Of a stretch of 64,000 bases of DNA, positions 31,826 through 39,970 are shown in pieces. Each line of letters begins with the position of its first letter. Positions within the stretch are counted from its first letter, which is position 1. Below the pieces are notes generated by a model. The model was not told where the DNA came from. It saw nothing but the letters and a program-made list of their open reading frames with translations, and did no database searches. Origin of the DNA: Streptomyces sp. NBRC 110611 (GTDB lineage Bacteria > Actinomycetota > Actinomycetes > Streptomycetales > Streptomycetaceae); NCBI RefSeq assembly GCF_001590865.1, contig NZ_BBUY01000008.1:62001-126000 (forward strand). The letters run 5' to 3'. The translations under genes and the position numbers were made by a program.

Positions 31826-34366
31826 ATGTTCCGTACCGCCTTGCGCAATGTGCTCGCGCACAAGGCCCGGCTGCTGATGACCGTCCTCGCCGTGATGCTC
31901 GGCGTGGCCTTCGTCTCCGGCACCCTGGTCTTCACCTCGACCCTCTCCGAAGCCACCCAGGCCAGCTCCCGAAAGGGCTACGACAACGTCGACGTCGCCA
32001 TTCAGCCACGGTCCTCGGACAACGGCGGCGGCGCGCCCGGCGAGGCCCCCACGCTCGACCAGAAGCTGCTCGACAAGACCGCCCGGGTGCCCGGCGCCGC
32101 CTCCGTCACCGGCACCGTCTCCGGCTTCACCGCCGTCGCCGACAAGAAGGGCGAGCTGACCGGCAGCGGCTTCGGCACCCGCGGCGCCAACTACTTCCCC
32201 GGCCAGGACGGCAAGGACGCCCGCTACCCGCTGCGCGACGGTGCCGCCCCCAAGGGTCCGCACGAGTTCGCGCTGGACGCGCACACCGCGGACAAGGCCG
32301 GCTACAAGGTCGGCGACACCGTCCGGATCTCCGTCGACGGACCGGTCCGCGAGCAGAAGCTGACCGGTGTCTTCACCACCGACGACGGCACCGTCACGGC
32401 CGGTGGCAGCCTCGCGCTGTTCGACACCCCGACCGCCCAGAAGCTGTTCGCCGCACCGGGTGAATTCAGCGAGATCGATGTCAAGGCGGCGCCGGGCACC
32501 TCCCAGACGGCCCTGAAGGCGGCCGTCGAGAAGGTGCTGCCCAAGGACCGCGCCGAGGCCACCACGGGCCGGCAACTCGCCGACGAAGAGGCCGCGTTCA
32601 TCGCCCAGAGTATGGACGGGATGAAGACCAGCCTGCTCACCTTCGCCGGTATCGCCCTCTTCGTCGGCGTCTTCATCATCACCAACACCTTCACCATGCT
32701 GGTCGCCCAGCGCACCAAGGAACTGGCGCTGCTCCGCGCGGTCGGCGCGAGCCGCCGTCAGGTGACCCGCTCGGTGCTGATCGAGGCCCTCGTCGTCGGC
32801 GCGGTCGCCGCGGTCACCGGCCTGGCCGCCGGCATCGGTATCGGCGCCGGCCTGCGCGCCCTGCTGAACAGCACCGGTGCCACGTTCCCCGACGGCCCCC
32901 TGGTGGTCTCCCTCTCCACCGTCCTGGTCTCGCTCCTGGTCGGCATCGTCGTCACCGTCCTGGCCGCCTGGCTGCCCGGCCGGCGCGCCGCGAAGATCCC
33001 GCCGGTCGCCGCGATGAGCAGCGTCCACGCCACCGCCACCACCAAGTCGCTGGTGGTCCGCAACACCATCGGCGCGCTCCTGTCGGGCGCCGGTACGGCC
33101 GCGATCCTGGTCGCCACCGGGATGTCCGACGGCAAGGCCACCATGGGTGCCGGCGTGGCGCTCCTGCTGATCGGCGTGCTCGTCCTGACGCCGCTGCTGT
33201 CCCGCCCGATGGTGGCGCTGGCCGCCCCCGTGCTGCGGCTCTTCGGTATCTCCGGCGTCCTCGCCCGGCAGAACGCGGTCCGCAACCCGCGCCGTACGGC
33301 CGCCACGGCCTCGGCGCTGATGATCGGCCTGATGCTGATCACCGGCATGACGGTGATCGCGGGCAGCGTCCAGCAGGGCGTCGACAAGATGGCCACCGCC
33401 TCGCTGAAGGCCGACTACGTGGTCTCCATGGCGAGCCGTACGCCGCTCTCCCCCGATGTCGCGAAGAAGCTGGCGTCCGTGGACGAGGTCACCGCGTCCA
33501 GCCCGCTGCGCAACTCCCCCGCCCGGATCGGTACCGACACCGCGTACCTGACCGGCGTCGACGGCAAGGACTTCGGCAAGCTCACCCAGCTCGACTTCAC
33601 CCAGGGCTCACTGGGCGAACTGGCCGGCGGCCGGGCCGTGGTGGACGACACCACCGCCGAGGAGAAGGGCTGGCGCCCCGGCTCCCGGATCCCGGTGACC
33701 TTCGAGGACGGTAAGAAGAGCACCCTCACCGTCGCGGGTGTCTACAAGGGCAACCAGATGCTCAAGGGCATCATCCTCGACAACACCACCCTCGCCCCGC
33801 ACCAGAAGCAGATCACCGATATGCAGGTGATGGTCAAGACGAAGCACGGCGCGACCGCCGAGGCCAAGGACGCACTGGCCGACGCCCTCGGCAAGAATCC
33901 GGCGATCACCATCGCGGACAAGAAGGACGTCTCCGACAGTATCTCCAAGATGATCACGCTGCTGCTGAACATGCTCTACGGCCTGCTGGCCATGGCGGTG
34001 ATCGTCGCGGTGCTCGGTGTCATCAACACGCTGGCGATGTCGGTCTTCGAACGCTCCCAGGAGATCGGCATGCTGCGCGCCATCGGCCTGGACCGCCGCG
34101 GCATCAAGCGCATGGTCCGGCTGGAGTCGCTGGTGATCTCGCTCTTCGGCGGGGTGCTCGGCATCGGCCTGGGCGTCTTCTTCGGCTGGGCGGTCGGCAA
34201 GATGATCGAGGCCACGGGTCAGCTGCCGACGTACGAACTGATCCTGCCCTGGGGCCGGATGGGCGTCTTCCTCGCGCTCGCCGCCCTGGTCGGCGTACTC
34301 GCCGCGCTCTGGCCGGCGCGCCGGGCGGCGAAGCTGAACATGCTGGCCGCCATCAAGGCGGAGTAG
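31826..34366 (+). CDS. ABC transporter permease with two FtsX domains
   Basis: The 846-residue protein has an N-terminal membrane helix (about 15-38), a large extracellular MacB-PCD region (about 40-265), three membrane helices (FtsX 1, about 270-390) and a middle hydrophobic region (about 410-475). A second extracellular domain runs at about 510-700, and FtsX 2 closes the protein (about 715-840). It ends at LNMLAAIKAE, a common ending of this family. Two-FtsX permeases pair with MacB/LolD-type ATPases such as the preceding gene. The substrate is not evident. Confidence 0.93.
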   Translation: MFRTALRNVLAHKARLLMTVLAVMLGVAFVSGTLVFTSTLSEATQASSRKGYDNVDVAIQPRSSDNGGGAPGEAPTLDQKLLDKTARVPGAASVTGTVSGFTAVADKKGELTGSGFGTRGANYFPGQDGKDARYPLRDGAAPKGPHEFALDAHTADKAGYKVGDTVRISVDGPVREQKLTGVFTTDDGTVTAGGSLALFDTPTAQKLFAAPGEFSEIDVKAAPGTSQTALKAAVEKVLPKDRAEATTGRQLADEEAAFIAQSMDGMKTSLLTFAGIALFVGVFIITNTFTMLVAQRTKELALLRAVGASRRQVTRSVLIEALVVGAVAAVTGLAAGIGIGAGLRALLNSTGATFPDGPLVVSLSTVLVSLLVGIVVTVLAAWLPGRRAAKIPPVAAMSSVHATATTKSLVVRNTIGALLSGAGTAAILVATGMSDGKATMGAGVALLLIGVLVLTPLLSRPMVALAAPVLRLFGISGVLARQNAVRNPRRTAATASALMIGLMLITGMTVIAGSVQQGVDKMATASLKADYVVSMASRTPLSPDVAKKLASVDEVTASSPLRNSPARIGTDTAYLTGVDGKDFGKLTQLDFTQGSLGELAGGRAVVDDTTAEEKGWRPGSRIPVTFEDGKKSTLTVAGVYKGNQMLKGIILDNTTLAPHQKQITDMQVMVKTKHGATAEAKDALADALGKNPAITIADKKDVSDSISKMITLLLNMLYGLLAMAVIVAVLGVINTLAMSVFERSQEIGMLRAIGLDRRGIKRMVRLESLVISLFGGVLGIGLGVFFGWAVGKMIEATGQLPTYELILPWGRMGVFLALAALVGVLAALWPARRAAKLNMLAAIKAE

Positions 34367-34386
34367 CCGCCGGGGCGGACGGTGCG

Positions 34387-34416
34387 GTGCGCCGGGTCCG
34401 GACGGGCCCGGCGCAC
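34387..34416. terminator. Bidirectional terminator between ABC permease and cyclopropane synthase
   Basis: Perfect 10-bp arms GTGCGCCGGG / CCCGGCGCAC with a ten-base loop between converging genes. Confidence 0.85.
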
Positions 34417-34423
34417 CCGCGCG

Positions 34424-35740
34424 TCAGGCCGTCCAGGCCCGCGCCCGCCGCGGCAGCCCCGCGGCGCCCGACTCCGGTGTCCGGACCGCCAGGACCTGGT
34501 TGACTCCTATGCGGTTCCGCTCGAAGGACAGCGCCGAGGCGGCCATGTAGAGCCGCCAGACCCGGGCCCGGCCCGGTGAGGTGAGCCGGACCGCTTCGGC
34601 CCAGTGCCGCTCCAGGTTGGCGACCCAGGCGCGCAGCGTCAGCGCGTAGTGCTCGCGGATCGCCTCCACGTCCCGCACCTCGAAGCCGGCCTCCTCCAGC
34701 TGGCCGACCGTCCGGCCGACCGGCGCCAGCTCACCGTCGGGGAAGACATAGCGGTCGATGAACTCATCGACGTGGTACGCCTCCTCGTCCGCGAGCGGGC
34801 GCCGCGCGATCTGGTGGTTGAGCAGCCGTCCGCCGGGCTTCAGCAGGGCGTACAGCGCACTCGCGTACTCCGCGTACCGGGTCCGGCCGACATGCTCGGC
34901 CATGCCGATCGAGGAGATCGCGTCGAACGGCTCGTCGTGGATCTCGCGGTAGTCCTGCACCCGGATCTCGATCCGGTCGGTGAGCCCGGCCTCGGCGATC
35001 CGCTTGCGGGCGTAGCTCGCCTGTTCCTCGGAGAGGGTGATGCCGACCGCCCGTACGCCGTACTCGCGGGCCGCGTGCAGCACCATCGAGCCCCAGCCGC
35101 AGCCCACGTCCAGCAGCCGCTGGCCCTCCTGCAGGCCGAGCTTGCGGCAGATCAGGTCGAGCTTGTCGCGCTGGGCATCCGCCAGCGACGAGGCGGCGTC
35201 GCCGGTGGTCCCCCAGTACGCGCAGGAGTAGACCATGGACGGGCCGAGCACCAGCTCGTAGAAGTCGTTGCCGACGTCGTAGTGGTGGCTGATGGCTTCC
35301 TTGTCGCGCAGCAGGGTGTGCAGCGGTCCGCGGCGGCGCCGGGCCTCTTCGGCGGGCGGTGCGGGCGGTACGGGGGCGCCGGCCAGGGACAGCAGTTCCC
35401 GGGCGGCGGCGCGGATCTCGGGCCGGGCCAGGGCGCGCAGGGCGGCGGCGCGCTGCGGTTTGGCGGCCGGGCCGCGCTCCCAGATCAGCTCGGCGAGCAG
35501 GTCGAGCGCCGTATAGAGGTCGCCCTCGACGTCGATGTCACCGGCCACCCAGGCTCGGGCCAGGCCCAGTTCGCCGGGCTTGAACAGCAGTCGGCGCAGG
35601 GCGCGGCGGTGGCGGATCACCAGGACCGGGGCGCCCGGCGGGCCGGACTCGCTGCGGTCCCAGGCCCGGATGCGCACCGGCAGCGGGGCTCCCAGCACCT
35701 CCTCGGCGAGCTTGGTGAGCCGTCCAGCGGCGTCGGCCAT
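34424..35740 (-). CDS. Cyclopropane-fatty-acyl-phospholipid synthase family methyltransferase
   Basis: The 438-residue SAM-dependent enzyme adds a methylene group to unsaturated phospholipid acyl chains. A lipid-associated N-terminal domain (about 1-135) precedes HHYDVGNDFYELVLGPSMVYSCAYW, shown here only by its start HHYDVGNDFY. SAM-binding LLDVGCGWGSM (about residue 207), ITLSEEQ and GMAEHVG follow. The ATG at 35740 is preceded by GGAGG at eight bases; earlier in-frame starts lack a site. Cyclopropanation stiffens membranes under acid or stationary stress. It is monocistronic. Confidence 0.92.
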   Translation of the reverse strand: MADAAGRLTKLAEEVLGAPLPVRIRAWDRSESGPPGAPVLVIRHRRALRRLLFKPGELGLARAWVAGDIDVEGDLYTALDLLAELIWERGPAAKPQRAAALRALARPEIRAAARELLSLAGAPVPPAPPAEEARRRRGPLHTLLRDKEAISHHYDVGNDFYELVLGPSMVYSCAYWGTTGDAASSLADAQRDKLDLICRKLGLQEGQRLLDVGCGWGSMVLHAAREYGVRAVGITLSEEQASYARKRIAEAGLTDRIEIRVQDYREIHDEPFDAISSIGMAEHVGRTRYAEYASALYALLKPGGRLLNHQIARRPLADEEAYHVDEFIDRYVFPDGELAPVGRTVGQLEEAGFEVRDVEAIREHYALTLRAWVANLERHWAEAVRLTSPGRARVWRLYMAASALSFERNRIGVNQVLAVRTPESGAAGLPRRARAWTA

Positions 35741-35885
35741 GTCGCACACCTCCGTGTTGACGAGTCGGGGCACTCGGGCGAAATAGATTCACCCGCCACG
35801 TAAACGCCAAGTGGGCGCCCGGATAATCCCGTTCACCGGTAAGGGAACCGCAAAACGGCCGGAACTCGCCAGACCGGACAACGCC

Positions 35886-35952
35886 AAAGGGCGCCCGCCC
35901 CACGGATGGCGGACGCCCTTCGGGCTGGTCGGGGTACCGCGGTACCCCGACC
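35886..35952 (-). terminator. Two stacked hairpins terminating the ndh transcript
   Basis: GGTCGGGGTACC / GGTACCCCGACC (35927-35952, 12-bp perfect arms) and AAGGGCG-CCGCC / GGCGGACGCCCTT (35886-35920, one mismatch) follow the ndh stop codon. Confidence 0.8.
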
Positions 35953-35957
35953 GGGGA

Positions 35958-37349
35958 TCAGGAGGCCTTGGCCTTCGGCTTGTCGCCGGAGCCGGCCGCG
36001 GCGGCCGGAGCGGGGGCCGGCTTGGCCGCCTCGTAGAACTCCTCGCGGGGGTTCTCCATGGCGCCGAGCGAGACGACCTCGCGCTTGAGGAACATGCCCA
36101 GCGTCCAGTCGGCGAAGACCCGGATCTTGCGGTTGAACGTCGGCATCGCCATGCCGTGGTACGCGCGGTGCATGTACCAGGCGAGACGGCCCTTGAGCTT
36201 GATCTTCGTCTTGCCCACGACGATCATCGCGACGCCCTTGTGCAGGCCCAGACCGGCGACCGCACCCTTGTTGGCGTGGCTGTACTCCTTCTGCGGGAAG
36301 CCCCGCATACCGGAGACCACGTTGTCGCCGAGGACCTTGGCCTGCCGCAGCGCGTGCTGCGCGTTCGGCGGGCACCAGGCGTTCTCGTTGCCGTTGCGGC
36401 GGCCGACCATGTCCGGAATCTGGGCGTTGTCGCCCGCGGCCCAGATGTAGTCGGTGCCCTGCACCTGGAGGGTGGCGGCGGTGTCGACATGGCCGCGCGG
36501 GCCGAGCGGCAGGCCGAAGCGGGCCAGCGCCGGGTTGGGCTTGACGCCCGCGGTCCACACGATCGTGTTGGAGTCGACCTCAAGGCCGTTGTTCAGCTTG
36601 ACGTGGCCGTCGACGCAGGAGTCCATGCCGGTCTTGAGGTAGACCTCGACACCGCGGGACTCCAGGTGCTCCTTGCCGTAGGCGCCGAGCTTGGGGCCGA
36701 CCTCGGGGAGGATCTTGTCGGCGACGTCGACCAGAAGGAAGCGCATGTCCTCGCGCTTCACGTTCTTGTAGTACTTCGCGGCGTCGCGGGCCATGTCCTC
36801 GACCTCGCCGACGGTCTCCGCACCCGCGAAGCCACCGCCGACGAAGACGAAGGTGAGCGCCTTGCGGCGGACCTCTTCGTCGGTCGTGGAGTCGGCCTTG
36901 TCCAGCTGCTCCAGGACGTGGTTGCGCAGGCCGATGGCCTCCTCGACGCCCTTCATGCCGATGCCGTTCTCGGCGAGGCCGGGGATCGGGAAGGTGCGGG
37001 AGACCGCGCCCATCGCCATGACCAGGTAGTCGAAGGGCAGCTCGTACGACTCGCCGACCATCGGGGCGATCGTGGCGACCTTGCGGTCCTGGTCGATGGT
37101 GGTGACCCGGCCGGTGAGGACCTCCGCCTTGGGGAGCACGCGTCGCAGCGGGACGACGACGTGCCGGGGGGAGATGCTGCCGGCGGCGGCTTCGGGGAGG
37201 AAGGGCTGATAGGTCATGTACGACCGCGGGTCGACGACCGTGACGGTCGCCTCGCCGTAGCGCATCTTCTTCAGAATGCGCCGAGCCGCGTACAGGCCTA
37301 CGTACCCACCGCCTACTACGAGGATCCTGGGACGCTCCGTGGTGCTCAT
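35958..37349 (-). CDS. ndh: Type II NADH dehydrogenase (NDH-2)
   Basis: The 463-residue flavoprotein transfers electrons from NADH to menaquinone without proton pumping. An N-terminal FAD-binding motif (ILVVGGGYVGLYAARRI, residues ~10-26) and a second dinucleotide fold (FVFVGGGFAGAETVGEVEDM, about 168) are clear. The C-terminal amphipathic region (FADWTLGMFLKREVV) suits peripheral membrane binding, and the last ~25 residues are Ala/Lys-rich. The ATG at 37349 has GGTGGA about ten bases upstream. Two Rex-like operators (37385-37400, 37657-37672) precede it, so it is probably induced when the NADH/NAD+ ratio rises. Confidence 0.94.
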   Translation of the reverse strand: MSTTERPRILVVGGGYVGLYAARRILKKMRYGEATVTVVDPRSYMTYQPFLPEAAAGSISPRHVVVPLRRVLPKAEVLTGRVTTIDQDRKVATIAPMVGESYELPFDYLVMAMGAVSRTFPIPGLAENGIGMKGVEEAIGLRNHVLEQLDKADSTTDEEVRRKALTFVFVGGGFAGAETVGEVEDMARDAAKYYKNVKREDMRFLLVDVADKILPEVGPKLGAYGKEHLESRGVEVYLKTGMDSCVDGHVKLNNGLEVDSNTIVWTAGVKPNPALARFGLPLGPRGHVDTAATLQVQGTDYIWAAGDNAQIPDMVGRRNGNENAWCPPNAQHALRQAKVLGDNVVSGMRGFPQKEYSHANKGAVAGLGLHKGVAMIVVGKTKIKLKGRLAWYMHRAYHGMAMPTFNRKIRVFADWTLGMFLKREVVSLGAMENPREEFYEAAKPAPAPAAAAGSGDKPKAKAS

Positions 37350-37384
37350 GCAATCGAGTATCCACCCCCAGATGGGGGGTCGCT

Positions 37385-37400
37385 CGTGAGCCCCTTCACA
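37385..37400 (-). promoter_or_regulatory. Rex-like operator, ndh-proximal
   Basis: CGTGAGCCCCTTCACA keeps a perfect TTCACA half-site and 4 of 6 positions in the other half of the Streptomyces Rex consensus TGTGAACGCGTTCACA. It lies 36-51 bases before the ndh start. Confidence 0.6.
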
Positions 37401-37656
37401 AGAACGCAGGGGGCATCTGCTACACTCCGCCGCCTTCGTGACGGACGCCATAGCCCGCGGTGGAACCACACTGCCCCGCGAGGCGTTGCCGACCCCCTTT
37501 GATCAGGCCTTGTCGCTCCCCGGGCGGCTGAACCACGCCCTCCGGCAGCGCACCGCGGATGGGCCGGAACCCGGGCAACCTCCGGGCCGAGGGGCCCTGG
37601 GACCTTCGAATGAGGGCCGGACGATCAGATTGTTCGCCCAACCGGAGGCTTTTTCA

Positions 37657-37672
37657 TGTGAAGGATTTCACG
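37657..37672 (-). promoter_or_regulatory. Rex-like operator, ndh-distal
   Basis: TGTGAAGGATTTCACG has a perfect TGTGAA half-site and 5 of 6 positions in the second half of the Rex consensus, about 310 bases before the ndh start. Confidence 0.7.
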
Positions 37673-37747
37673 AACCTTTTTCCGGACCGCTCCACGGGGC
37701 CCGCGCCGGCCCCCCGAAGGGCGCTCGGACGGGCACCCGGTGCGCTC

Positions 37748-37766
37748 AAAAACCCTGTCGGCAGGG
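37748..37766 (-). terminator. Intrinsic terminator after the ppx gene
   Basis: On the minus strand CCCTG-CCGA-CAGGG is followed by TTTTT, a classic but short intrinsic terminator about 80 bases after the stop. Confidence 0.7.
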
Positions 37767-37844
37767 GCCGTTAAGAAGTCGTCAAGGCCCGTCCCGCGCC
37801 TCCGCCCGACCGCTCCCCGGCCGCCTGCCGACCGCCCGGCGCTC

Positions 37845-38792
37845 TCAGCCGTCGAGGGCGCAGCTCCAGGCGATACCGTCCAGAATGTCGTGTTCGCTGA
37901 CGACGACCTCCCGCGCGCCGATCCGCTCCATGACCGTCGCCAGGATGAGCGCTCCCGAGGCGATCACATCGACGCGGCCCGGGTGTATGGCCGGGATCGC
38001 AGCGCGCTCGGCGTGCGTCGAGTGCAGCAGGCGCGTGGTGATCTCGCTGACCTGCTCGTACGGGATACGGGCGTGGTGGATCGCCGCGGAGTCGTACTCC
38101 TCCAGCCCCAGCGCGATCGCGGCCACCGTGGTGACCGAGCCCGCCAGGCCGACGAGCGTGCCGGCTTCCGTGATCGGCACGCGCTGGGCGACCAGGTCGA
38201 GGGCCCGGACGATGTCGTCCCGTATCGCCTGGATCTGCGCCTCGCCCGGCGGGTCGACCACTGAACCGTCCTGGACCAGGTGGCGCTCGGTCATCCGGAC
38301 GCAGCCGATGTCCACGGACTGCGCCGCGACCACCTGCTTGTCGCCGACGACGAACTCGGTCGAGCCGCCGCCGATGTCGACCACCAGGTACGGCTTCGCC
38401 AGATCGCGGCCGGCGAGCTCCTTGGTGGCGCCGGTGAAGGAGAACTCGGCCTCCTGGTCGCCGGAGATCACCTCCGGCTCGACGCCGAGGATGTCGAGGA
38501 CACCGCGCGTGAACTCCTCGCGGTTCTCCGCATCGCGGGACGCGGAGGTGGCCACGAAGCGGACCTTCTCGGCGCCCAGCTCCTTGATGACCGCGGCGTA
38601 CTCGCGGCAGGCCGCGAAGGTGCGCCGCAGCGCCTCGGGCGCGAGGCGCCCCGTCTCGTCCACCCCCTGGCCCAGCCGGACGATCTGCATCCGGCGGTCG
38701 AGCTCGGTCAGCTCGCCGGTGCTCGGGGCGACGTCCGCGACCAGCAGGCGGATGGAGTTCGTACCGCAGTCGACCGCGGCGACGCGCTTCAC
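37845..38792 (-). CDS. Ppx/GppA exopolyphosphatase-type phosphatase
   Basis: The 315-residue actin-fold phosphatase is presumed to hydrolyse polyphosphate or pppGpp. Phosphate 1 motif VAAVDCGTNSIRLL is at the N-terminus, phosphate 2 VVDIGGGSTEFVV near 145, and a Gly-rich TLVGLAGSVTTVAA near 215. The GTG at 38792 overlaps the DUF501 stop by four bases (GTGA), so translation is coupled. It lacks the C-terminal HD extension of long Ppx enzymes, typical of actinobacterial short forms. It is last of the DivIC/DUF501/Ppx group behind enolase. Confidence 0.92.
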   Translation of the reverse strand: MKRVAAVDCGTNSIRLLVADVAPSTGELTELDRRMQIVRLGQGVDETGRLAPEALRRTFAACREYAAVIKELGAEKVRFVATSASRDAENREEFTRGVLDILGVEPEVISGDQEAEFSFTGATKELAGRDLAKPYLVVDIGGGSTEFVVGDKQVVAAQSVDIGCVRMTERHLVQDGSVVDPPGEAQIQAIRDDIVRALDLVAQRVPITEAGTLVGLAGSVTTVAAIALGLEEYDSAAIHHARIPYEQVSEITTRLLHSTHAERAAIPAIHPGRVDVIASGALILATVMERIGAREVVVSEHDILDGIAWSCALDG

Positions 38793-39346
38793 TCGGACGC
38801 TCCCTCGTCGGTCCCGCACTCTCCCCCGTCGGCGCCAGGAGCCACACACGGCCCCTTCCGCCACCACTCCGGCAGCATCGCGAGCGCCTCGTCACCGAGC
38901 GGATTGACGCCCGGCCCGGCCGCCAGCGAGTGGGCGACGAGGACGTGCAGGCACTTGACGCGGTCCGGCATCCCGCCCGCGCTGGGGAAGCCCTGCAGCA
39001 CCTCGATGGCGTCCCGGCGGCGGATGTAGTCCTCGTGGGCCGCGCGGTAGGCGGCGGCCAGCTCCGGGTCGGCCGCCAGCCGCTCGGTCATCTCCTTCAT
39101 CACGCCGTTCGCCTCCAGCGTGCCGATCGCGGAGGACGCGCGCGGGCAGGTGAGGTAGTAGAGCGTGGGGAAGGGCGTGCCGTCCTCCAGGCGCGGCGCC
39201 GTCTCGACGACGTCCGGCTGGCCGCAGGGGCAGCGGTGCGCGATGGTGCGCAGTCCGCGCGGCGGGCGGCCGAGCTGCTCCTTGAAGGCGGCGATGTCCG
39301 CGGCGGTGGGCTCGGTGGGCTCGGTCTGGGGCGGAGGGGTTTCCAT
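38789..39346 (-). CDS. DUF501-family protein
   Basis: The 185-residue protein has the DUF501 features: IAHRCPCGQPDVVETAPRL with a CxCG cluster, FPTLYYLTCPRASSAIGTLE, and GGMPDRVKCLHVLVAHSLA with a conserved Cys/His region. These Cys and His suggest a metal site. The function is unknown, though the gene is almost always between divIC and ppx in actinobacteria. It ends in an acidic Gly-rich tail and overlaps ppx by four bases. Confidence 0.92.
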   Translation of the reverse strand: METPPPQTEPTEPTAADIAAFKEQLGRPPRGLRTIAHRCPCGQPDVVETAPRLEDGTPFPTLYYLTCPRASSAIGTLEANGVMKEMTERLAADPELAAAYRAAHEDYIRRRDAIEVLQGFPSAGGMPDRVKCLHVLVAHSLAAGPGVNPLGDEALAMLPEWWRKGPCVAPGADGGECGTDEGASE

Positions 39347-39415
39347 GTGCGCTTTCGGTGAGGTGGGGTGGGGAGCGGCGGTACGGGGCGGGCCCGGTAC
39401 GGCGTGGGCGGTGGC

Positions 39416-39868
39416 CTACCGTCCGTCGGCCGCGTCGACGTCGCTCCACAGATTCTCGTACCAGGGACGCTGCGCCGCCTGCGGGCCCTTGGGGGCGGTG
39501 CCGGCGCCGGAGCCGTCCTGGACGGTATATCCGGTCTCGCCCGGCATCACATAGTGCAGATGCCGGCGAGCCTGCTGGCGTACGTAGGCGGGGTCCTGCC
39601 AGCGGGCCTTCTGCTCCCGCAGCCGGTCGAGCGCGGCCGCGGCGTCCTGGGCCTTCCGGCGCTGCTCGGTGATGTCGGACCGCTGGGAGACGTACTGCCT
39701 TATCGGGTACGCGAGCGCGACGACCAGGGAGCACATCACCAGCGCGAGCAGCGCGGCGCGGCCGGTGAGGCGGTTGCGGCGGGGCGGGCGGGCCCGGTAG
39801 ACGCGGGCGGCGGCCTGCTCGCCCAGCGCCTTGAGCCGGGTAGCGGTCGAGAACCGGTCGGCGGGCAC
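39416..39868 (-). CDS. divIC: Septum formation initiator (FtsB/DivIC family)
   Basis: The 150-residue single-pass protein has a cytoplasmic N-terminus, a membrane helix (about 38-57) and an extracellular coiled coil (about 62-95). The family segment ARRHLHYVMPGETGYTV follows. It belongs to the divisome subcomplex with FtsL and FtsQ and acts at sporulation septa in Streptomyces. It lies 102 bases after enolase and 69 bases before the DUF501 gene, the conserved actinobacterial arrangement. Confidence 0.93.
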   Translation of the reverse strand: MPADRFSTATRLKALGEQAAARVYRARPPRRNRLTGRAALLALVMCSLVVALAYPIRQYVSQRSDITEQRRKAQDAAAALDRLREQKARWQDPAYVRQQARRHLHYVMPGETGYTVQDGSGAGTAPKGPQAAQRPWYENLWSDVDAADGR

Positions 39869-39913
39869 GTCGTCTCCCCTCCACTGGCTGACGCCGGGAC
39901 TGCTGAAGCAGGT

Positions 39914-39952
39914 ACGTCCCCGGCAACGGTACGGGACCGTTGCCGGGGACGT
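39914..39952 (-). terminator. 17-bp-stem terminator between eno and divIC
   Basis: Perfect arms ACGTCCCCGGCAACGGT / ACCGTTGCCGGGGACGT around five bases, 19 bases after the enolase stop. It may reduce read-through from highly expressed eno into divIC. Confidence 0.9.
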
Positions 39953-39970
39953 GCTCAGACTGGCTCGCGG

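Larger units (their letters stand above)
37350..37844. other. Regulatory stretch between ndh and the ppx operon
   Basis: This stretch contains two Rex-like 16-mers, a candidate -10 (TAGCAG, 37417-37422, minus strand) just before the nearer Rex site, several hairpins (e.g. CCTCCGG near 37581 with CCGGAGG near 37643 followed by CTTTTT on the plus strand), and the ppx terminator. A plus-strand small RNA ending at the CTTTTT is conceivable; no coding region is supported. Confidence 0.5.

Noticed and set aside
30767..33028. A 753-codon minus-strand frame opposite the ABC exporter
   Set aside because: Shadow frame; the plus strand carries clear ABC ATPase and FtsX motifs.
37420..37641. A 73-codon minus-strand frame in the ndh leader
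   Set aside because: It begins at TTG without a ribosome site and has no motif; structured leader or RNA is more likely.
37430..37660. 6S RNA, SRP RNA or tmRNA
   Set aside because: None of the conserved sequence blocks of these RNAs is visible; only generic hairpins.
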